NCBI GenBank assembly: GCA_032173965.1
Contig: CM063287.1
Location: forward strand, 12,653,859-12,717,858
Source of the DNA: Sitta carolinensis
Lineage: Eukaryota > Chordata > Aves > Passeriformes > Sittidae
DNA length: 64,000 bases
Reading direction: 5' to 3'
Made by a program: the position numbers and the translations under genes. This document shows, in pieces, positions 12,927 through 25,987 of the stretch. Positions within the stretch are counted from its first letter, which is position 1. The number at the start of each line of letters is the position of its first letter. The notes under the pieces were generated by a model. That model worked only from the letters and a program-made list of their open reading frames with translations, had not been told where the DNA came from and ran no database searches.

Positions 12927-15900
12927 CACTTTCATGAAGAAACAGTTGCACAGAAACAAAATTATCCAAGGAAACATTTCCATGCAACCAAATGTTAACA
13001 CACAATGGAAATAGACCTTAGCATGACAGCAGGCCTGCTAAGCAAATTAATATTCTGAACATGAACTTCATGGCATGTGGTCGTAAGATTTCATGCAGGT
13101 GCATAGCTGTTTATTTGAATCTTTTTCATAATCACAATAAAGTCTTGAAAAGATACTTTTAGTAGAGGAGGAGAGAGATTCAGTGGTGGTTTATTAAAAT
13201 AAATAAAGATCTATTTCTCTTTCCAACTACTGATTTGGGTGAAGAATTAAAACTCATAACCAAAATCAAAACAGCAGGTGGGAACCTGGAGTTTGGAAAT
13301 GCTAACTGCTGGTACCACCGTCCTGATACTTTGATCAGGCTATCAGTTTCACAGGTATTGAGAAGAGCAGTCATAGCTCGAGCAGAACTGTTAATAGAGA
13401 CGTCTCCTCTCTGTAGCTCTGCACTTCCTAAAGAGCTGTTGCTTTGCTGCAGGGAACAATAGCAGCATTACCCCTGCAGGGGCACGCTGCAACTGTGGAG
13501 AGCATGACACAGGCTGAGTTGGGTCTTGTGTGACAAAATAGAGAAAAGGATTAACTTCTACATTTAGAGAGAGGTATGAAACCAGTATGTCCTCTACTGT
13601 CATCATTCTTTGAAAGTATTGTGGGGAGTGGGAAAGGGTCTGTGGTACTTCCCTTCTTTGCTTGGGTTCATCTTCTGCCTCCTCTGACTCGATAGCTTAT
13701 GCTCTCTCCAGAATTTTGGCTTGAGCAATGGGCAAAGCAGCCTTCTGCTGGAGAGAGTGCAGAACTGACTCATTTTCTCACTGTCTGCGCTGCCATCTGA
13801 ATACAACTAGTAGTTCTGTGAAGTTCATATGCAGCTAGGTCCTTATTCCCAAGAGATAAAAGGAAGCTAGTATTCCAGCTGGGAATTTGTCAGTTTGTTG
13901 GCTGAAACATTTATGAGATTGGAAGGAACCAAAGGCTGTGGGTATTGATGCAATGAATGATAGGATTTGGGCATGTCCTCAGGGCCTTCATTATATGTTC
14001 TTCTGAACCTTCTTGTTCACATTAATGTCTGTTCTTAGAAATGAAGGTCATGTTAAATTGGAGAGCCATCTAAGAATACGGTGCTTTACGTTTGTTCCTC
14101 TACAGGACTTGGTCAGCGAGCATTATCTATTTGCAACTGGCAGAGAAAATATCAGAGGAAATAATTTTAGGATTTTCTTCATAGGATATGTTTAAACCAT
14201 CTGTAAGAATTCTCAAAGTACATTTCCTTGTGCTATCACCATAGGCAATGTTTTTTTCCAGAAAAGGGCATTTTATTGTTCAGGTACTACAAGATTTAGT
14301 ATTTGTTTCATCAGTCTCTGAAGTTTTATTATATTTAAAAAGGCCTTAAAGCTATCAGGACATTTTTGTACAGGCTAATTTTCCCTCCAACTTCTTGCCA
14401 AACATTTCCCCTTCAAGGAGTCACATAATCTAGCTTAGAATGTAATAACTCTTGCAGTGATTCGCTGTATGTGAATAATTGGGAAAATTGTGTCCCTTCT
14501 GTCCATAAAAGAATTCAAAGTGAAGAGACACATCCTAGACGCAAGTTCATTTTCAGCTAAAGTTGTTGTATCTATATGGTGCTGGGAGAATAAAGGAGGA
14601 GCATTAATCTGTAATGAGAGATTTTTACTTTAAGAGAAAGGACAGAAAAAGTCTCTTCATGATAAAAAAAAATAAATAAAAACATGTTTTATACATTTTG
14701 CTCATGTTTTTTCAAAGGTTTTTAATACTGCCTAATGAATGTAGGCTCACTCTTGATGAACTCTGTCCTTGCCTATTCCTTTGCATCATTAGGATGCCTT
14801 AGAGTAACAGAAGAGTAAATGTGGATAATGGTGTTTCCATATTAGTTTCTATACTGTCTTATTCAGAAATGTGAAGTGGCTAAAGATTAGTAGATTTTTC
14901 TTCTGGGTGTTAGGTTTCCAAGAAATTGGCAACTGGGTAAAGTTGCATTCAGCTTTCAGGTGCATGACCCATACTGAAGATCAGCCTTTCTCCAAGTCCT
15001 AGATTGAGACAGCATGAGGATGGCAGCAAACTGCTGCCACATCCTGACACACTTCAGAATTGCCTTCTCAACTTCTGTTTTTCCTTTCTGAAATTTTATT
15101 GACTACTGTTTTCTAGATACACTGTTGTTAAATCAGTTACCAAATATAAAGCCAAGTCAGGCTTTCTCTCATTAAAACTAGCAGATGGTTACAACAATAA
15201 AAATACAATATAAAATAGATATTTCTTATGGCAAGACAAGCGATTAAATGCCTTCCTGAATCTTTAAGTCTTGGAACTATCTGGGTATTAGTTGCATGTC
15301 AGATCAGGTATAATTCTTAATGAAAACATTACAATTAGGCTTATGGAATCAAGAATGAAAAGAGAATGAGTTCTTTTCTGCTGTTGAAGTGCTAGTCATA
15401 CTCTCACAGATAACATGTTTCTAAAGAGAATAGAATGTGTTTCCAAAGTGAAAAGAAAGTGCCCCCTCCATATAATGATGTATTGCATTTAATATATCAC
15501 CCATACTTCAGTAAAGAAAAGAACAGTTGATCTGAACTCTAGGTAACAAAAGAGAAAATACAAGGCTTTTCCCAGATCAAAAAATTGATATTTGTACTTA
15601 GTTGTATCATTGCTGACATAGAATGAGAAAATGCATAGAACAGTTAAAATCTTACTTGGACTAAACTTGTCTGTGTTCTAATGTAATTCATATTTACTTC
15701 AATATGTTTTTCAGATAAGCCATACATGTCACCTGTTACATGAAGCATTTACTGTTTATGCATTTCTGTCTTCAGAAATACTAATATCCATATATATATG
15801 ATCTTTTTAACATGCATGAAAACTTCCATACAAGTCAATCTTGCTGGAGTGTACTTGCAAATAAAAACTGCATCAGCCTATCATGACACCTTTCTGACAC

Positions 15901-16858
15901 TGCCATCTATTTCCTCACTAGGAAAAGTAGCATCCAGGAAAATTGAGTTGCAGTGTCTATCTTTTGCTCTAAAGATTTGGCTTTGTCACATGGATTTCAA
16001 AGAATAAAAAGAGAAATCTCTCACAGAAAATAGTCAATTGTCAATCCTGTAGATTACTAATCTCATAATGCTATACTAACATAATATCAAAAAAGGTAGT
16101 CCATTAGTGATGTCATAAACATCCTGTGGTTTCTTACAGTAGGTTGGAAGGCAATGTAGGACTTAGAGCAATGTATAGCAATCACTTAGGTTGATGTATA
16201 TTTCTGTAATGTAATTTATAGTAACATCATGGACTGGAACAGTAGTTAATGGAAAAAAAACATTGAAGTGCTTTGAGTAAGCATTCCTCTAGTCACAACT
16301 ACATTGGCTTTAAGTCCTCGATTTGTTTCTCTTAAACTTTATATCTGTCCTGGTGCACTCAAAATTAATGACATGGCAGAAGAGGATTAGATTTTTAAGT
16401 AGATACTTCCTAAATACAGAGACCATTTCACAGTACAATAGTACAGCAATTTATTTCTTTGCTGTTCATCTAAAAGTAATGTTACACATTTTTATGAAAA
16501 ACACAAAATATTTTGATTCTCAATTACTGTACAATATACATTTTGGCATAACAAAAGTATGCTGTTGATTTTAACTGCTCATTTTATTTGTAAGAGAGAA
16601 AGACATCATAACCAATGTTATGGCATATGGACAGCCTTTATCAAAGGAAAAACATTCCTTTCCATAATTTGTGGGTGCACAGATTATTTTGGCCATGCTT
16701 GTATTAATTATGACACTTCAGTTACACACTTACATAGTATTAAATTGTTAAACATTTTTAACTGTAGTGTTCCTTGATGCACATACATAATGGTAATGCT
16801 GGCATGAAAACTTGTCTCAGTTTTTCTTGAAAATTGGTCAAAGGAGGGAGTTTAAGAC

Positions 16859-16860
<2 letters not shown>

Positions 16861-16902
<42 letters not shown>
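16861..16902 (+). repeat. T42 homopolymer
   Basis: Forty-two consecutive T, between GTTTAAGACAC and GTCAATGAC. It could be the tail of a - strand retroposed sequence lying to its right, but I recognise no such body and see no flanking target-site duplication. Exact length in an assembly is unreliable. Confidence 0.9.
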
Positions 16903-16903
<1 letters not shown>

Positions 16904-18569
16904 TCAATGACTATGTTAATAACAATGCCTTTTTGGGAAAGGGAAGAAACATACATACAAAACCACTTATTGAATAGAGCTTGTATAGTTTTTCAAAATA
17001 CATGAAACTGCAAACTTTGATATTTCTGGAAGCACAGAGGTTTTTCCTTATATATTTGTATTTACTGTTATGGAACTGAAGTAGCATCATGATCAGTCAG
17101 GAACACATCTTTCAACTTGTTTTTCATAAGGCCATAATTCACCATCAGACTTTGTGTAAAAGCATGTCTGTCAGTGAAGTTGCAGTAATTTGTAACCTCA
17201 AGTACCTTACTGCCGTTGTGTATGGTGAATATTACCCATCTTAAGGCCTTGGCAAGCTGCTAGAAGAGGTTGAATGAACTACAGAATATTTGGTCTAGCA
17301 GTCTGCGTTCATCTGAACAAGCAGCAAGAGTGGAGAGAAGCCTGCCAAGAATTCCTAAGGCCAGCCTAGTTACTTTTGTTCAGTGTGCATCAAGATTTAC
17401 TGTACTGATGCATTTCTGTGGGTAACAAAGTTTGGCCTGTCAGTTTGACAGCTTTGTTAAAAAACATCTTTGTGCAGTCTCATAAAGAAGATGGATGTAC
17501 CTACACAGGTTTCCTGAGATGCTTGCAGCCCAGTATGTCTAGGACTTTGCTGTAGTGGTGGTGGGGATGCAGAGATGCTCATCATGTGCATAAGTTTCTC
17601 ATGCATGGTTTGCCACTTGAAGTCTGTGATCTGATCTGACATTAGAAAGAATACTTAGGGATCCAGCTGTTCCATAAAGCACAATTCTGACATATCTTCC
17701 ATCATACCAGTTCATTTACTGGCTAATGATCATTGCAGTGAGCTTCTGTAATAAGCAGTTATTGAATAGAAACATGTTCTTCATAGTCCTCATCAGAAAT
17801 AGATTAGTACATCTACGTTTCAGTCCTTACTGCATTATCCACACCTGCTTTTCCCAGAAGTCCTGGGACACTGCTCTTCCTAGTTCTCCAATGTATTTCA
17901 CACAGTTTGATCTTGTTTCTGTATAGACATGCCCTTTGGGATTTAAGGTATTTTGGGTATTTAGTAAGTCTTTTATGGTGTTTTCAGTGAGGAACGTAGA
18001 ATCCTACTAAACCATGTTCTAGTAGAACTAAATGTGAATAAGTCGCAGCTTACAATTCTTACCTTTTTTTCCTGAGCTTCCCTAAGCCCTTGGCTAGACC
18101 CAGGTTTGGAAGTTAAGCCATTGGATTCTGATATCACTTGCTGTGTCCTTTTTTTCCCTTTAGTATCTCAAAGCTCCCTGGTTATATCAGTACTCTACCC
18201 TTGCCAACTGTTTGTGTAGACATAGTTCTTCCAGAGGATGTGAAATGCTTTAACTTAATTTTTAAATTCCCTTTTACTTTGTTTACTTTGGGAAAACTTC
18301 TAATATTTTTTTTCTGTAACGTATTTCATAGATTATACAATCAACACGTGCAGTGGTTGTGCATCTCCCAAATACACATTCTGCAATGCCAGAGGTTTAT
18401 GCCTGTGCTTTAATGTAGCAGCTAGTAATATTTGTTGTGCTAATTCACTTACACGGAACTGCTGCAAGTACAGAATCATATTAGAGAGAAAATCCTGGAC
18501 AGACAGGGTCAAACTATGGTGTGGTCCTTAGATGGTGTTTATAGGGAGAATTAGAGAATTAGTGACATA

Positions 18570-18661
18570 GTGTTTTTTTTTGTGTGTGTTTTGGTTTTGG
18601 GTTTTTTTTTGTGTGTGTGTGTGTTTTTGTTTGTTTGTTTTGTTTTGTTTTATTTTTTTCT
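18570..18661 (+). repeat. T/G-rich simple tract with (TG)n and (TTTG)n parts
   Basis: About 90 bases made only of T and G apart from a single A near the end, including a (TG)7-like stretch near 18611-18624 and TTTGTTTG repeats. The apparent Phe/Val/Cys- or Lys/Thr-rich peptides across it are translation of simple sequence. Confidence 0.9.
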
Positions 18662-21589
18662 TTATGTGAGAGAAACTGGCTGGGAAGTGAGTGAATTCTG
18701 GAAAGAAAAAGGTTTGCTTGAGGTAGGGACAGAAGTGAAATCAACAGCTACAGCAATCAGGACTGGCTGGTGTTATTCTAGCCTGGATGTGAAAGGATGA
18801 CTAGGTACATGCATTGTGAACTTCTTTAGCATGATATCTCAAGGCTTGTCTCAAGGCACTCTTAGTTCATGGGAAAGAAAGCTTTTTCTCTAAACCAGCT
18901 CTGTCATAAATATGAATGTCTAATGTGAGTTGAATAAGCTCTGTTGCCTAGGGAAAATTTGAAAGTTCGATGCATTTGGGGTTTGTAGCTGAAATGCTGT
19001 GGCAATGTAATTCTTCAAATCACCACGGGTTAATGGATATGAATCCAGTCACTCTGTTGTTCCTGGAAATTGCTTATGGCCATCTTCCGTCAAATGAATC
19101 TTAGACTTAGTAACTCATTTACCTGGTTAAGTGAAACCAAGTCCTCAAAACAGAAAACTAGAAGTAGGAATTGGATTCCCTGCTTTGTCAAACTAAACTT
19201 TGCCGGTAGTTGGTTTATTAAAAGGAGTTTTATGTTAAGGGGTTGGAAGGAATTAGCTCCAGGGCTAAATATCCCAGAAATTTAGTTAAATTTGATAGTT
19301 CTGGTAATTTATTTTAAGTAGTACAGTATCTTTCATAATGATTAGGCTTTATAATTTGCAACAGACTTGTATAAACTGTGTAAAGTTTTTATCGCTTTTG
19401 GCTACACCAAAAGAGAGAAACTCCTGCTATTTTAGATTTTTAGGACTAAATGAGATTGATAGCTTCTCTCCATCTGAAGCAGGGAAACTCTTCTAACATT
19501 GTGTTGGTTCCTAGCATCAGTCTGAAAACAGATGACTGAATCTCTTCTTAAACCTAATAGTTGACTCTCCAAAGACTAGCTGGTTTTATAGCAAAAAACA
19601 CCGTTTGCAGGACTAGAAACTTGAATAAATGTATGGTAAACCGTAATGTAACCTGATCATTGGAGATCCTTACATTTGTAGCTTCTATCATTCTCTACTG
19701 CATTAGTAGCAGATCCAAAGGAAATGATTCTTCTCCTTTTGTGTTTACATTGTTATGGTCATATTAAGAGTAATAAGATTGTAGAATTCAGACCAGCTTT
19801 GTGTTCTGTGTGAATTTTGAGGACTTCGCTATAATAACTAAATTAAGGATTACTGGTGTGCTGATTTTATTAATAAATTTAAGGACTGCTTTTCATCTTT
19901 TGCTGAGTCAATGCTTGTCAAGTAAGATAAGATTCTTCTATTTCCACAACAATGGGAAAGTATACGTATATAATATGTATCATTCGTGCTGTGATACATA
20001 TATGTTATAGTACATACTGTATGTGCCACAATTCCAACTACTGACTGTACAGTAGCTTTTCGAATGGTACACCTTGGAAGTCTGTGAGTTCCTAAATTTT
20101 TGGGCTCCTCATCTGCTTGCTTAAACAATTTACTGGGTTTCTGGCTTTGTCAGCAGTGCTTTAATTGCTCTTGACTCAGTAACCTTCTTCTCAGGCGGTA
20201 ACGTTTGCATGAACTGTGCAGCAGTTTGTAAGTGCATCCCCGTACACCCAAGAAAGTATTCACGTGTTTAATATGCAATAATGAAAGATTCTACTAGCCT
20301 TGTTAAAAAGCACACAGGGGCCAAAAGTGGTATGAGTCTCGACTGCAAGTTCTGTCCCTGTGAAAAGGTTAGATGTGTTTGGAAAAAGAATGGGAATTTC
20401 GCTTTGCGAGAGTAGTTCAGTTGGAGGTTTTGTATCTGGAATGAACGATTTTGAAATGTTTTGGGGTTTTTTTATCTGTCAAATTCAAAATATGTAGAAT
20501 ATTTCTGGTTTCTCTGCCAATATTCCAGGACATTTCAGGAGGCCAGAAAGTTACTTCTACTGTCAATTATTTGATTTTATTTTGATCTACATTTCTGTGA
20601 CCATTTACTAACTAAAAAGACTAGTATTTCACAAAGCTACTAGTGTATAAAAATAAAGATACCAAAAGTAATTGTACTGCAAATGGAACAATAGATTCTA
20701 TTAAAAATCTTATACAGTAAGTGAAATTTAATTTTCTTATTAAAGCTAATTTTTGATGTTGTGTGGATTGCTACCCTGCATAACTAGTTTATATATTTGG
20801 GAACTGTGCTAAAAATAGGATGATAGTATACATTTAAGGGTAATTAAGAAAAATTGCCTGAAAACAATATACCTATTGATAAACAAGGAACAAATCTTTT
20901 TGTAATGGAACATGCATTGTTACATTAATGTGTATTACAATGTTACAAAATCACACACTGTTGCAAAATCATCACAGAGTAGCGCCTCAAGTGAATTCTG
21001 CAGTAAAATAAATTACCTGTTGAATTACATCTTTCTGAGCTCTCTGGAGTCAGGCTATGCAGTGATGATGTTCTGCATGATGTGGAACAGGCTAGGTGGT
21101 CACTTGTGTAATTCTGGTCACATTGTTATATTCAGTGCAACTGTGAAGGTGAGTAAGGTAAAGGCAATTCAACACAAGTTCTGAAAAAACCCTGCCTTAT
21201 TCAGCAGAGATGTCTTACTAGAAAAGCAGCAAAAGGTGACTAAATAAATCACTCATATCAATGCATCCCTTATACTGTCCATGTTCATTCAGTTTGGTTG
21301 ATTATGCATTCAAATCAGTGAAACTTGTGTTTTTTGGATTCTGTGCACTGCATTGAAAAATTCACCTCTGCATATCTGTGTGTTTATGATCTTTAGTTGT
21401 TCATCAATTACTGAACATGTTGGACATTTTGAAGTTGCTATGTATTTCATTATTTCATCTTTTTTCCTTCAAAATATACTGAAAATTCAGGTTTGCTTTG
21501 AAAGCTCAAATGAAATTATTTTGAATGAAATAACAAAATGCTTATTTAAAAGAACTGATTGGATTTCAGACTGGTTACTGTAATTTATA

Positions 21590-21655
21590 ATTCCTCCTCC
21601 TTCTTCTTCTTTCTCATCCTTTTTGTCCTCCTTTCCAAGCATCTTCTCCCCCATT
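21590..21655 (+). repeat. Pyrimidine-rich tract with (CTT)n
   Basis: Run of mostly C and T (CCTCCTCCTTCTTCTTCTTTC and similar) over about 65 bases. It resembles a splice-site pyrimidine tract but no exon with an open frame and donor follows it. Confidence 0.75.
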
Positions 21656-24600
21656 CCTGAGTAATACTGGTGCTATGTACAGTATTTTGTTTACAGTAGT
21701 ATAAACATTCTCAGCCTGTGACTTCATTGCTGAAATAACTCACCTCTTTCATATCAACTCTTACCTAGGAGCCGTACAGCAGACTCATTGATGTAGGTTT
21801 TTTTCTGCATGGCAGCCCAGGCCAAGCTGGTTTCATTGCATGATGCAACTTCACCTTTTTTGGTTGTCTATGGGATTAATTATAATCTCTTCTTGTATTG
21901 CCTGTGCATGCCAATGTGCTTACCATAATGATGTATACACTGAATGCAGACTAGAGCATTAAGTGCATGTAACGGAATTAAAAGCAAAGACAAAACCATA
22001 ACATTAGAAAGTTTGAGCAAATGTAAACTATGCTTATCACTAACTTTAGTTAAGTTGTTGTAGAATGAATAGGACATAGTACGTATCAGGTCTATGCATT
22101 TAAAATTTGCGGCATATTACAGTAGTTTATTAACTAGATGCACAATTTTGGTGTGGTCAAGGTGAGGAGGAAGGATGTACTAACTACCCTGCTGTGATAA
22201 GGACTGAGTGGTGCCAGTAGTATCGGAAAGATAAACCTTTCCCTGCTGCCAACTTCAGCAGCAGGTGACAGTGAAAAGAGGTAAGATTGTAAATAATTGT
22301 TTAGTAAAATTCATAAGTTAGGAAGCATTTTAAATGCAACATGTTTGGGGGTATTTAATGATAAATAACCTGTAAAATAATTTCAAATGTATTGATTTAC
22401 AAAACACATGGTGACATTCCATATGAAGAATTGTAACCCTGCTTGAAATTTCCTTTACAAATGACATTGTGACTATTTTAAGCAACCTGTTATTCATATG
22501 TTCTTACGTGTATTCAAATGAACCTTTCATCAGCACGGTATAAGATGTGATTGAATTCTAATCCTGTTTCTTCCTGATAAAATAATCAAACAGGAATCTG
22601 GGAAGTGACTTGAAGCATTGTGTCTGAACACAGTTTTCTAGTGCAATCATTTAGTGTATGCTCAGAAGTTACACTTTGTGTGCTCTTTGGTGTCAGAATT
22701 AATTCACAGATTTCAAATTAACATTAATTTTGATGAATAGGTACTATTGATTGTATAAATTTAACTTCGAGGACCTATAATATAGAATGTTATGATATTT
22801 AAAAATGGTCATAGAAAATGAGTATATATAAAGTGAGAATATGCTCTTAGTGTGTACTTTTAAGCAGGTAACCTAATGAAAACATACAATATATATTAAA
22901 AGTAGAACTAAAAGAAAATAATTTCTACTACTGTTGTCATGCCACCCACATGCTGATACTGTGCTTCCCTAAGAATATGTGTTATTTAGGATTACTTAAC
23001 ATTTTATTTTTTTATATTGTTCTTAGAGTTCATATAACAGCAGTTAGTTTTTCCCCACCCCTTACAATGAAGAAAAATTCTTTTAGTACTCTAAACCAGG
23101 TCAAACGTATATCTATACAGTAACATGAAGTTCTTCCTGCTCTCAGTACAAATGGGATTATTTTACCAGTCTTTTTGACTTCCCAGTAGCTCAGTGTGTA
23201 AGCTTAGCTACACGCCCATTCTCTCATTTGCAGCAGCCAGGCTAAAGAGGTGATTGATGTTACAGGGCAAACCATTTTGAGAGGTGTTAGTTAAAAAAGG
23301 CAAATATATATGAATTTTTAACACTAGTATAACCCTCTTCTTATATTGATGTAAAGTACTTTTATTTCAGGCTTCTGATAATTGATTTGAGCAACTGCTA
23401 CAGCTGTAGGCAATTTCTTATTCCATTTGGTAATGGAGATAAAGTTACTGCTGAAAAAGGACGGCATAGTGTCATTAATCTGTCTAAAAAGGGCTTTGCC
23501 TTTTGCCATTTAGAAAAACCACTCAGGGTTTAGGCTAATTTTTTCTGGAAAGTTTAAGTATTTTCTTAATTTCTTCTTTGTTTAAACTTCTCTTCTTTTG
23601 CAAAGTAAATGTAGTTATTCAGTGAATCTTTCAAAGAGTCAGCATTTTGCCTTAAGGATATGGTAAATGCACTTAAGACAGTGGTGGTAAATAATCAGGT
23701 CCCACAGCTGCAACAGCTGTGACACAAACTTTTCTAAGGAAAATTTACTAGATTGCAGTTATATAGATATGGAAATTATACCACAGCAGAGGATTTTATG
23801 GGTCGAGGAACAGTGTAATGATTTCACTTGAAAAAGGTACATGCAATAAAGACCCTTCAGGTGTCTAGGTTAAAAAAAAAAGGGGGGAAAACTGGTAGAG
23901 GGGATTGTCGTGTTAATATATGCTAGGAGTGAACGTGGCCCTGATTATGCCCAGGGTTGGCTCAAGGCAGAGGAATTTAAACAGCTATGCTGTTGATCCG
24001 TGTGTAATCAAAGATTTTAAATTGTTACTCTTGGTAGCTGAAAGGTTTTTTACTTCAAGTCACCTGTTCAGTACTGCTAGTAAAGTGTAACAAGTAGATA
24101 GATACAGGCTTCCTTGTGGCAGGTTACAAGGATACAGTACACGTCTCACAGTTTGGAAGGGGAGCAGCTGAGCTGTGTGACCTGAAGTACCCTAAATGTA
24201 CCTTAGGTATTAATTGAGCAAGGTGCTTTAAAGAACCATTATACTGATGGGGTGGGTGAGGCTAAGAGGACCTCATGTGAAACAAAAGGGAGAATCTGAA
24301 ATTATTAATTTCATTAATAATTTTTTTGTTTGGGTCTAATATATCTTCTAATTTTGTGTAGATTTTTGGAAGGCATTTACATGGTTTGTTTATGCCTTCA
24401 TTTGAAATAGGAAAAAAATGTATCCTGCCTGGTGTGCCTGTGTATTAGGAATGCTTTAGAATTACTATTTACACAATGTGACAAAGATTTTTAGGGTTAC
24501 TAATAGATTTGGATCATGCTATTGATAGCTTGGCCAAAGAAGCTGATCCAGTAATGTAATGTCAATTTTCTACCACTTTGAGATACTTCTGACTTCCATT

Positions 24601-25947
24601 GCTCATTTACGTTATTTGCTGTTGTTAAAGTCAATTAATATACCTTAGGCTGAAGTTTATTTCTACTCTGTAAAACTAGAGAGAAGCTAGATATTTTTCT
24701 TCAGAGTATCACAGGAGAGAATTACAGAAAAGACAGATGAATGAACTGTGAGTATTTTTACACTTCAGTTTATCTGGTACTCTTGTACTTTTCAATTAAA
24801 TGATTGAAATTACACTATATTTCATAGGACAACATTAGTTTTTTAAAGTTACAGTATGTAAGCTAGCAAGAAATGTATGGAAAGTACATTCCACATAATC
24901 TGCAAGAATCAGTTATGCATATCAAACAGAAAATTAGAGCTCAGTTCTTTGATGATATACAAAAGCAAAAATATTTACAATCAAAGGAGATAGAGAACAT
25001 TCTAATTTTTGTATATATTGTACATATTTTTTTCAAAATCAGTCAGATGAGGGAGAATTTTAAAAGTTGGATGACAATATCAACAGAAGAGAATAGTAAA
25101 AGGCACTGAGATGGAGGAGTAGTTGGACCTGGAAATACATGATGATGATGGTGAGCTGCTGAAAACCGAGTCTGAGGAAAGTAGATAGCAAATGTGGAAA
25201 GCACTGTTGAGTAATTTTAAGAAATTACCTAATGAATAGAGCAAGGATTCTCAGGAATTCACCCTTTCTTGCACTGCAAGGTAAGAGTAGCTATAGATAT
25301 ATTTATTCAAACACTTATCTAAGAGTTCAATGATTTGTAAGCCCTCTCCTGCAGAAGGAGGAAATTTTAGAAATATCTTGTATGTAGATCATCCCATTGT
25401 TTCATGCAAATGCAAGGACTGTAAATGGTTCATATAAGTCAGGCTGAAAAGTATTTACTGTTTTAAGCATCTGAGCTTCACTTCTCCCCAAAGAATCTAC
25501 GTCAGTGTTTATCTGTATGTTATAATTCAAAAGTTTTATGATGCCAACATACTTCTCACTAATTTTATTAATTTCCATTTGTTAATTTAATGTCAACATG
25601 GAAAAGAGAGTAGTATTCATATGGCTTACTAGAATTTTCATGCCACTAATTATTCTCTCTTTTCTGGAGTAAGTGGTTTATTACTCCTAGATAGACTTTG
25701 ATAAAAACTATTAGGTAACAATTAGACAAGAGGTGATAGAAAAATATCATTATAATTACAAAGAAGACACATTATCAAGATTAACAACTTTAGTAAATAA
25801 GGTATGCAGTTCAACCAAATCCTTTCATAATGCAATCAGTATAAGAGATAGAACTGAATTGGCTTTTTAAAATTTGTCCCAAAAAGTAAGGTTAGTTGAA
25901 ACAGTATACTCGTGTTTTTCTCTTTAGAATGTTAGTAGTCTCACACA

Positions 25948-25987
25948 AAATCCTTTTTATTAAAATTAAATCCTTTTTATTTAATTA
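25948..25987 (+). repeat. 20-bp tandem duplication
   Basis: AAATCCTTTTTATT followed by AAAATT occurs, then AAATCCTTTTTATTTAATT, giving two adjacent near-identical 20-base copies. Confidence 0.75.

Noticed and set aside
18559..18800. Lys/Thr-rich (- strand) and Phe/Val/Cys-rich (+ strand) peptides
   Set aside because: Translation of the T/G simple repeat.
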